Positions 54,220 to 61,452 of a DNA stretch of 64,000 nucleotides are shown one piece after another. Source of the stretch: Alphaproteobacteria bacterium (GTDB taxonomy: Bacteria; Pseudomonadota; Alphaproteobacteria; WRAU01; Hepatincolaceae); the NCBI GenBank assembly GCA_009780035.1, contig WRAU01000008.1, forward strand, positions 1 through 64,000, written 5' to 3'. The notes under the pieces were generated by a model that saw only the letters and a program-made list of their open reading frames with translations, ran no database searches and was not told the DNA's origin. Both the position numbers and the translations under genes were made by a program. The number at the start of each line of letters is the position of its first letter. Position 1 is the stretch's first letter.

Positions 54220-56928
54220 TTATAATACAGCAGCATCTTTAATTTTTACATAGGCCTTAGCAGCTAAAGGCGGGGCTTTAGGGATTCTTATGGTAGAATT
54301 AATAGTTTCTTTGACGCGGACAATAATATCAGGGTGAATTTCTCTAGTAGCAATTACATTACCTGATATATCTAAAATAGTTATTTCAAGAGTTTTTACT
54401 TTGTAAGATTTATTAGCCACTTTATTAGATAAATCAACATTGATTTCAAAATATTTATTAGCACCGTCGGTCGTCCATTTGCTTGAAACTACTTTTGGGC
54501 TTACATCATTAAAGAACTGTTCTAGTTTATTTCCCATATATCTTAGAGTTTTATCAAATGTAGATGTTGGCTGTTTCGCATCTGCTATTTTATTTTCATT
54601 ATTAAGCAATTGTTTTTCTTTTAGTTCTTCTAAAGATAATCCTGAGGCAACGCTCTTTTTACTTTGTGATAGTATTTCCTGCCGATCTTTATCTTCTGTA
54701 GCTTTTATAGAAGTTCCATTGGAATCAGCACCACTGAGATTTTTATTAAGCACTAGGCTGTCAGATTCTCCAGCAGCAGCTTTAAATTTAGGACTAGAAT
54801 CAATGGTAGGAATTTGATTGACAAAATCTTGCTCTGTTTTAATCTCTTTTTCATCTTTTATATCATTGACGCTGTGTGTAAACATTTGCGACAGAATGCC
54901 AAAGAATCCAAAAATGATAATAATAACCACTAAATTAAAAGACATTTTATCTTTGTTGATTCTTTTTTTAAGCTCCTCAATAATTTGTTTGAGTGTAAAT
55001 TTCTTTTTTCCTTGAGGAAACTCGTTGTTTTTAAAAAATTCATTATAATTTTGGTTAAGCCCTAAAGGGTCTTCTTTAATTGTGCCGTCAGAATTAATTT
55101 TTAAATTTTCAAAAAAACTTAATCTTGGATTTTTTCCAAAAACACCATGCTGAATATTATTATGCAGTAAATTTTCATCGAATTTCTGTGAATCAATAAT
55201 TTCATCAATATTAGAATAATGCTGAGGTTTTGCTGGCATTTGTGAATGTGCTGTATTTTCTTTTTTATTATAAAAATACTCATATTCTTCTACTGCAGAT
55301 ATGTGGTCTTTTTTATCAAAAGATTCTTCTTTTAATTTTTTAGAAACAACATTATTTTCTAAAAATTCCCTGCTGAATTTTTCTTTATTAAAGAAGCTGC
55401 CAATAGGAGATTTATCCATATTAGAATATCTTTCACGATAATTTATTGCATTATCTTCTTCAAAAGATTCTTCAAATTGATTTTGAGAACCGCCATCTTG
55501 AAGATCGCTATTCTTACGGCTATATTTTTTTTCTTCAGATCTTTGATATTTTTTTAATAACCTTTTAGGAGCATAATCCTTAGTTTTTAATCTTTCACGA
55601 CGGGCTTTCTGCTGTTCTTTTAACTCGATAAAATTTTTAGTTCTTTGTTCTTGATATTCTTCATAGGTTAAATAAGGATTCTCGTCTCTGGTTAGGAAGT
55701 CTGCTTCTTCTATATCCTTAATTTCTTTTTTATCTCTTGTTCTTAGCTGAGAATCTCTTTCCTTTTTAGGCATCCGTGAGTTTTCTTGCGGAAAATTATT
55801 TTGCCTGTCTAAAATTGTTTCTTCATTAGGATTATATGGCTGTATAAAATCTTGATTTGCATTATAAGTTCTTTCATCAAAAGTATTTAATGAATCATAA
55901 GTTTTAAAAGGATTAGGAATTATATTTGCTAAAGAATCGCGTTCTTCATAATTAAAATTTTTTACGCCTTTTTCTCGATGGCTGTCTTTTATAAAATTAT
56001 TATGCTCTGCTAAAGAAGTATGTTCTTCTCTTTGATTATAACCGTCTTTTTCTGTAAAGTGATTTTCTTTTTCCAGAAGATTATGACGAGTGTTTTTTTC
56101 AAAACTTTGGTTCATTCTTGGTTGAACTTCAATAGAATCATCATTATTAACTTTAACAATTTCATATTCTCTAAAAAAGGCTTCTGGATTTCTTTCAGCA
56201 TAATTATTAAGATAATTATTATCCCTATTTTCCCTATGTTGATTAGTAATACGCTGGTTGCTGAAGTCTTCTCGGTCTCTTTCTTTAAAAACATTTCCGC
56301 GAGGTTGATGGGAAGCTGTGGAACGATTTAGCTGATTATCTCTATAATCACTATCTTGAACTTCAGACCGATTATGTTGATGAGAACGCTCTTTATCTAT
56401 ATGTTCACGATGCTGCGAGTTATGCTCTCTAACAGATCCATGTTCTCTATTTTGGCTGTCCCTGTGTATCTCATATTCTTGATTGCTTCTATCGCTAACA
56501 ACCCTTTGCGGAGAGTTTCTATAAACAGACATATCTACATTATCATCATAATGAATGCGGGGATGCTTAGAATTAGGTTTAAATTTATTAATTCCTACAT
56601 AACCTTGATTAACAAAATCTTCATCCACATGGTGAACTTTCAGCAGGCGGTTTTTATTGCTGTTTTTACTTTCAATAAAATGATTGTCAATAGCATAAAA
56701 AGGGAAAGTGTTATCTTCACCGGTATAATTATTCAATGTATATTTGTAATGATTGATACTATCCATTACCACTTTAATTTCTGATGATTTAATATTAGAA
56801 TTAGATACACTAACCCAAGAATAACCGCACTTACTGCAAATGGTTATTTTATCATTGGTGTTTAAATTTTTATTATTGCCGCAATTAGGACAGCTTAATA
56901 TTTTTGCCATATAGTATATATTCTTCAT
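54220..56928 (-). CDS. Zinc-ribbon (MJ0042-type) membrane protein with DUF3426-like domain, enlarged
   Basis: An N-terminal zinc ribbon (C13, C16, C31, C34) is followed by about 600 residues of charged, low-complexity sequence rich in N, R, E, H, Q and S, then one membrane helix (NLVVIIIIFGFFGILS, about 666-683) and a C-terminal strand domain (YKVKTLEITILDISGNVIATREI) resembling DUF3426. The zinc-ribbon-TM-DUF3426 layout beside ftsE is typical of alphaproteobacteria, but there it is 250-350 residues; here it is 902. The ATG at 56928 or a second ATG 18 bases later may be the start. The function in the family is unknown. Confidence 0.75.
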   Translation of the reverse strand: MKNIYYMAKILSCPNCGNNKNLNTNDKITICSKCGYSWVSVSNSNIKSSEIKVVMDSINHYKYTLNNYTGEDNTFPFYAIDNHFIESKNSNKNRLLKVHHVDEDFVNQGYVGINKFKPNSKHPRIHYDDNVDMSVYRNSPQRVVSDRSNQEYEIHRDSQNREHGSVREHNSQHREHIDKERSHQHNRSEVQDSDYRDNQLNRSTASHQPRGNVFKERDREDFSNQRITNQHRENRDNNYLNNYAERNPEAFFREYEIVKVNNDDSIEVQPRMNQSFEKNTRHNLLEKENHFTEKDGYNQREEHTSLAEHNNFIKDSHREKGVKNFNYEERDSLANIIPNPFKTYDSLNTFDERTYNANQDFIQPYNPNEETILDRQNNFPQENSRMPKKERDSQLRTRDKKEIKDIEEADFLTRDENPYLTYEEYQEQRTKNFIELKEQQKARRERLKTKDYAPKRLLKKYQRSEEKKYSRKNSDLQDGGSQNQFEESFEEDNAINYRERYSNMDKSPIGSFFNKEKFSREFLENNVVSKKLKEESFDKKDHISAVEEYEYFYNKKENTAHSQMPAKPQHYSNIDEIIDSQKFDENLLHNNIQHGVFGKNPRLSFFENLKINSDGTIKEDPLGLNQNYNEFFKNNEFPQGKKKFTLKQIIEELKKRINKDKMSFNLVVIIIIFGFFGILSQMFTHSVNDIKDEKEIKTEQDFVNQIPTIDSSPKFKAAAGESDSLVLNKNLSGADSNGTSIKATEDKDRQEILSQSKKSVASGLSLEELKEKQLLNNENKIADAKQPTSTFDKTLRYMGNKLEQFFNDVSPKVVSSKWTTDGANKYFEINVDLSNKVANKSYKVKTLEITILDISGNVIATREIHPDIIVRVKETINSTIRIPKAPPLAAKAYVKIKDAAVL

Positions 56929-57039
56929 TATTAGGTGAATGTTAAATTATACCATAAAACTATAAAATACAATAATAATCTTTACTAAAATTAGGATTAT
57001 GCTACTCTAATTGAGTAAAATAGTAATTTAGAATCGCAT

Positions 57040-57714
57040 ATGGATGTAAAAAATCTTATTACTTTTGAAAATGTAGGACTAAGGTATGGACTTAATCCTG
57101 AGATTTTAAAAGATATTAACTTGCAAATTAACAAAGGCGATTTTCTCTTTTTAGGAGGTGAAAGCGGAGCGGGAAAATCTTCACTGCTTTCACTTATGAA
57201 TCTATCCGTTGTTCCCAGCCGAGGATTTTTATCTGTGTTTGGCAATGATTCCCACAATCTAAGAGATAAAAACATTGCAGATATTCGCAGGCAGGTAGGA
57301 ATTATTTTCCAAGATTTCCGTTTGATTAACCATCTTAATATTTTTGACAACATCGCACTGCCATTAATTATTGAAAATATCCAGCAAGAAGAAATTGCCT
57401 CTAGGGTGGAAGAAATGCTTAATTGGATTGGGTTAAAAGATTATGCTAGCTCCACACCGCTTTCTTTATCTGGAGGGCAGCAGCAAAGGGTAGCTATCGC
57501 CCGTGCCATTATTAAAAAACCCCGTTTAATTCTTGCCGATGAACCTACCGGCAGTATTGATAACAAAATGGCGGCACGTATTCTTATTATGTTAGAAGAA
57601 TTAAACTCTCATGGAATGGCTGTGGTTTTTGCCACCCATAATAATGAGCTGTTAGACAGCAAGAAACATAAATTAGCTGTAATCAAAAACAAAAAACTAG
57701 AAATATTAAGATAA
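57040..57714 (+). CDS. ftsE: Cell division ATP-binding protein FtsE
   Basis: ABC ATPase of FtsEX, which controls septal peptidoglycan hydrolysis. Walker A is [10 protein letters not shown] at about residues 39-48, Q loop [23 protein letters not shown], signature [17 protein letters not shown] and Walker [13 protein letters not shown]. Length 224 is normal. FtsX starts 4 bases after it. Confidence 0.96.
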   Translation: MDVKNLITFENVGLRYGLNPEILKDINLQINKGDFLFLGGESGAGKSSLLSLMNLSVVPSRGFLSVFGNDSHNLRDKNIADIRRQVGIIFQDFRLINHLNIFDNIALPLIIENIQQEEIASRVEEMLNWIGLKDYASSTPLSLSGGQQQRVAIARAIIKKPRLILADEPTGSIDNKMAARILIMLEELNSHGMAVVFATHNNELLDSKKHKLAVIKNKKLEILR

Positions 57715-57718
57715 AACC

Positions 57719-58609
57719 ATGCGGATTAATTTGTTTAAATATCATAGAGATATTTTTGGTTTTTCCAAAATTAAGTTTTGGAATAAGTTCTTCGTAAGTA
57801 TTTTTGCTATAATTATATGGCTTTGTCTGCTTTCGATTTTTAGCACAATTATACTTGAAAAAACTTTAAATCCCTTAAAATTTTCTTCAAATAGCAGTGC
57901 AATTATTGAAATCCATCCAGAAAATACAATTGAGAAAACTAGAATGAAAACAGAGGTTGTTTTAGAATTCTTAAAAACACAAAAATATATTTCTGATTTT
58001 GAAAAATTAGAAGAGGAAAAAATCCGCAGCTTAATTAATACTTTTACTGGTCAAAATGAGAAACTTTTAGGTATTCCTTTGCCAGTATTAATTCTAGTAA
58101 ATGTTAATCCGCCTTATGATTCTAGTTTGCAATCTTTAAAACTTGGGCTTTCACAAAAAGTTAACAATATTTATTTAGATACTGAAACTGAATTATTAAA
58201 AAGGTTTCTCAACCCAATCAGCCTTACTAAATATATTTCAATGCTAGTGCCAGCCTTAGCTTTAGTATTATTAAGCACTACCTTATTTTTAATAATTTAT
58301 GCTATTTTATTTTCTAATAAAAGTTTTATCAGTACCTTAGTTTTACTAGGAATTTATAAAACTGCCCTTTATAAAGAGCTATCTAAGTGGCTTTTTTTTA
58401 ATTCGGCAAAGTCTTGCATTATTGCTGCAGTTTTATTCCTTATTACACTTTTTATAATATATATTTTTAAAATAGTCAGCATAGATATGCTATTTCTTTA
58501 TTTTGATTTAATTTTATATTTTTTATTATCAATACCAATTCTAACCGCCATATTGGGAGTTATTTTTTTAAGAAAATTAACCAAGAAATATTTCTATGCC
58601 AATGAGTAA
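57719..58609 (+). CDS. ftsX: Cell division protein FtsX
   Basis: FtsX permease with four membrane helices (about 24-45, 180-205, 225-250 and 262-285) and a periplasmic loop of about 130 residues between the first two. Sequence is strongly diverged, as usual for FtsX, so the call depends on topology and the ftsE neighbour (4-base gap). Length 296. It is followed by plsC after 14 bases. Confidence 0.88.
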   Translation: MRINLFKYHRDIFGFSKIKFWNKFFVSIFAIIIWLCLLSIFSTIILEKTLNPLKFSSNSSAIIEIHPENTIEKTRMKTEVVLEFLKTQKYISDFEKLEEEKIRSLINTFTGQNEKLLGIPLPVLILVNVNPPYDSSLQSLKLGLSQKVNNIYLDTETELLKRFLNPISLTKYISMLVPALALVLLSTTLFLIIYAILFSNKSFISTLVLLGIYKTALYKELSKWLFFNSAKSCIIAAVLFLITLFIIYIFKIVSIDMLFLYFDLILYFLLSIPILTAILGVIFLRKLTKKYFYANE

Positions 58610-58623
58610 TTAAAGGAACATTC

Positions 58624-59349
58624 ATGCTGATATTAAGAAACATTATAGCTCAAACTTTTATGCTACTTATGATTCTTTTCATAACTTTTTTTTGTTATAT
58701 TGCAAGTTTTATTGTATCTACAAGGGTTATGAATTATATTCTTTATAAAATCTTTGATATATTGCGGAGTGTTGTTTTTAAAATTATCGGCATTAAAATT
58801 GAATACCGCGGACTTGAAAATATTCCTAATGGAGCGGTAATTTTTGCCTCAAAGCATCAATCAGCTTTTGAAACATCTTTCTTTTTCAATAAATTTAAAC
58901 GCAATACCATCTATTGTTTTAAGGCTGAAATTGCGAAAGTGCCGCTTTGGGGCAGAATTGCTACAGTTAATGGCGGTATTGCTATTGATAGAGGAAACTC
59001 TGCATCGTTTAGAAAGTTTATTAGCGAGGTGCAGGAAACCTTAAATATCGATAAAAGCATAGCAATTTTTCCAGAGGGCACAAGAGTATCGCTGAAGTCT
59101 CGTCCTAAATTTAAAAAAGGGATTGCCAAAATTTATAGCAATACCACAGCTCCTATTGTGCCTGTTGCTTTAAATACTGGAGATTGCTTGCCGCGTGGCA
59201 GTAAACTTATTTATCCTGCCCATGTGATAATAGAATTTCTGCAGCCAATTGCTAATAGAGATTTATCCGAAGACGAATTCATGGAGTTTTTGCATAAGCA
59301 GATTAATGATAAATCTGATGAATTAAGCAATTTAGCTAAATTACGCTAA
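58624..59349 (+). CDS. plsC: 1-acylglycerol-3-phosphate acyltransferase
   Basis: Makes phosphatidic acid. The catalytic motif is SKHQSAFETS (H-x4-E rather than the more common H-x4-D), the substrate motif FPEGTR and IVPVAL follows; N-terminal hydrophobic helix (about 8-30) anchors it. Length 241 is normal. Its stop overlaps the thyX stop by 4 bases, so the genes converge. Confidence 0.94.
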   Translation: MLILRNIIAQTFMLLMILFITFFCYIASFIVSTRVMNYILYKIFDILRSVVFKIIGIKIEYRGLENIPNGAVIFASKHQSAFETSFFFNKFKRNTIYCFKAEIAKVPLWGRIATVNGGIAIDRGNSASFRKFISEVQETLNIDKSIAIFPEGTRVSLKSRPKFKKGIAKIYSNTTAPIVPVALNTGDCLPRGSKLIYPAHVIIEFLQPIANRDLSEDEFMEFLHKQINDKSDELSNLAKLR

Positions 59350-60209
59350 ATATCTGCCAACTCAAACACTTGTTTTAAGTTAGCTAATTCTCTTTTAGAT
59401 ATTTTATAATCTTCTAAATTATAAGATTCACCTTTAATAATTTTTTTAATTAAAGCAATTTCATCAGCTGAAAAAGTTTCCGCATTTAGAGAGTAATCTA
59501 CAAAAGCCTGATAAGTAATTGGCACCCAATTTTTTACGAGCTCTAAAATTGCCTCAGCATAAACTCTAATTTCATACTGGGCGTGATGATCAGCCCTTAG
59601 TCTTAAAAAATGCAGCAAATTATGTAGATCGATTTTCCAATAGAATTGGGTGTAAACATTAACTGGCAGCACGCCTCTTGCAATTTCTTTAGCTAAATTT
59701 ATTTCATCGCTAATAAATTCGTCATAAACTGCAAAAGACTGCTCGCTTATATTCTTAATTTTATTACGCAATGAAGTGTTTAAGGGTTCTGCAATAATTT
59801 CGCTGCGTCCTTGTTTATTAGATTTTGACTGATGGCATATTTGCTCAAATTTAGGCAGATAATAATCGTGCTCCATAATGGAATATCTTGCAGAGTATTC
59901 ATTTACATTGGCGGTGCGATGCCTTAGCCATTGCCGGGCTACAAAGATAGGCGCTTTAATGTGCAGTTTAATTTCACACATTTCAAAGGGGGTAGTATGC
60001 TTGTGGCGCAGCAGATAGCGGATAAGAGCGGTATCATCATTTAAGGTTTTTGTGCCGGCGCCGTAAGATACTCTGGCTGCCTGAGTAATGCTGCTATCGT
60101 TGCCCATGTAGTCTATCAGTCTAACAAAGCCTTTGTCTAAACAAGGAATACTTTGCTGCAGATAGTTTTCAAGAGGCTTAGAAGAAGTTCTATTAGTGGT
60201 ATTATTCAT
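59346..60209 (-). CDS. thyX: Flavin-dependent thymidylate synthase
   Basis: Makes dTMP from dUMP using FAD, NADPH and methylene-tetrahydrofolate. The ThyX motif RHRTANVNEYSAR is at residues 96-108, and RADHHAQYEIR provides another active-site segment. Length 287 fits the alphaproteobacterial form. It complements Dut in this window. It faces plsC. Confidence 0.97.
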   Translation of the reverse strand: MNNTTNRTSSKPLENYLQQSIPCLDKGFVRLIDYMGNDSSITQAARVSYGAGTKTLNDDTALIRYLLRHKHTTPFEMCEIKLHIKAPIFVARQWLRHRTANVNEYSARYSIMEHDYYLPKFEQICHQSKSNKQGRSEIIAEPLNTSLRNKIKNISEQSFAVYDEFISDEINLAKEIARGVLPVNVYTQFYWKIDLHNLLHFLRLRADHHAQYEIRVYAEAILELVKNWVPITYQAFVDYSLNAETFSADEIALIKKIIKGESYNLEDYKISKRELANLKQVFELADI

Positions 60210-60311
60210 AGGTTTTTAACATTTTATATATTACAGGTAGAATTTTTAAAGAAAAAATTACATTTCTATAAATATATATTTTTTTTTAGAATATTTCCAT
60301 TATAATATAGG

Positions 60312-60599
60312 AGCACTTAGGTGATATTAAGATAAACCTCTATGCAATTACTATTTTGGACTCGGGGGCAGTACCCGACACCTCCACCAACTTTACTTAC
60401 GGGGGTGATATAGCTTCGACAGGGTAGGAAAAATAGAGCTTCTTACGGTATAATTCCACCGTTATCGGGTTATTTTTATAAATGCCAATGATAACAATCA
60501 GGCAATGGCTTACGCAGCTTAGTTCTTGAGGGCATTAGCCCTTTAGTCTAATTGCATAGTCATAGGGGTTTGGATAGCACCCGGCAACAGAAGCTATCC
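60312..60599 (+). ncRNA. ssrA: Permuted two-piece tmRNA (ssrA)
   Basis: Order is acceptor piece, 11-base intervening segment and coding piece. The 3' acceptor strand CACCTCC plus ACCA ends at 60389; the 5' strand GGGGGTG starts at 60401. They pair over seven bases with G3-U70, the alanine identity pair. T arm TCGGG/CCCGA (60362-60378) has a 7-base loop. Helix 2 pairs CTATTTT (60351-60357) with AAAATAG (60430-60436). The tag frame is 60484-60522, reading ANDNNQAMAYAA before TAG; with the charged alanine the tag is AANDNNQAMAYAA. A -10-like TATAAT is at 60301-60306. 5' and 3' ends are approximate. Confidence 0.93.
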
Positions 60600-60606
60600 A
60601 TTTTTA
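60572..60606 (+). terminator. Terminator or end hairpin of ssrA
   Basis: Stem GGATAGC / GCTATCC (60572-60578 with 60593-60599) followed by ATTTTTATTT. It closes the ssrA transcript before sspB. Confidence 0.75.
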
Positions 60607-60635
60607 TTTAAGAAATCTAATTTATATTGATAACT

Positions 60636-61130
60636 ATGAAAAAAGATCCCTTTGATTTTACAACTTGGATTGCCGAATCCGTATCTCTTGCCTCTATTGA
60701 AGTGGTTAAAAAAGCTATAACACTGCTGTCAGAGTTAAGTGCTGTCAAAGTATTTAGCAATTACAAGCATAGTTTTTACATTAGCTTTATAACAAGAGAT
60801 AAAGAGGCTGTCTTGCCAGAGTTTCTTTTAGAACAATATCCTGATGCTATTACCATTGTTTTAGAAAATCAATTCGAGAACCTTAAAGTTTCTAGTAAAG
60901 GCTTCTTTGTTAGCCTTAGCTTTAGCAATAAACTTTACGATTTATTTGTGCCGTTTAAAGCTATTGTTAATTTTTCTGATAAATCACTGAATTTGAATAT
61001 CCCTATAATGTATGACAGCAGCCGGCTGTCAGCAAAAGCCAAGAAAGAAAAAGCAAATAAAGCTAAAAATAAATTAAAAGCTAAAGGATTTGATGATTCT
61101 AATATCATAGAATTTAAAATAACCAAATAA
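60636..61130 (+). CDS. sspB: SspB-type adaptor for ssrA-tagged proteins
   Basis: Alphaproteobacterial SspB fold: FYISFITRDKEAVLPEFLLEQYPDAITIVLENQFENLKV then LFVPFKAIVNFSDKSLNLNI, matching the family's FxITFxT...YPEEMTIVLQxxFxxL...IPFxAxxxFxDPSV. It delivers ssrA-tagged proteins to ClpXP. The ATG at 60636 is preferred over a TTG at 60627. The 164 residues end in a lysine-rich disordered tail without the XB motif seen in E. coli. It stands 30 bases after the ssrA terminator. Confidence 0.88.
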   Translation: MKKDPFDFTTWIAESVSLASIEVVKKAITLLSELSAVKVFSNYKHSFYISFITRDKEAVLPEFLLEQYPDAITIVLENQFENLKVSSKGFFVSLSFSNKLYDLFVPFKAIVNFSDKSLNLNIPIMYDSSRLSAKAKKEKANKAKNKLKAKGFDDSNIIEFKITK

Positions 61131-61278
61131 GAAAAGAAAAAGAAAAACAAGACTCAAAGCACAAAAGATAGAAGCAAGAACTATTTCTAACAAGAACAAA
61201 AGAATAAATCCCATCCGGAATGCTTTCTACGGGAACATATAAGACAAAAGACTAAAGTCGTGTATTTTATTATCTATT

Positions 61279-61401
61279 GTCATGCCGTGCTTATTTTTAG
61301 GGTATTGCAATTGCGTAATTGTGTTTTGTTTGATAACCCTATGGATACCAGCTTTTACAGGTATGACGATTTTAGAAAAATGCCGTGTCAGCAGAGGCAT
61401 G
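61279..61401. repeat. Palindromic repeat element, longest copy, between sspB and the AsmA-like gene
   Basis: GTCATGCCGTG (61279-61289) and ATGAC (61363-61367) form the ends. Inside are AGGGT / ACCCT (61299-61303, 61336-61340) and CAATT / AATTG (61308-61321), and a partial copy ATGCC / GGCAT follows at 61380-61400. The rest of the 320-base gap is AT- and A-rich with no gene seen. Confidence 0.7.
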
Positions 61402-61452
61402 AGAATATTATGTAAGTTTTAATATAAACCTAGGAAAAACAAATGCTACTAT

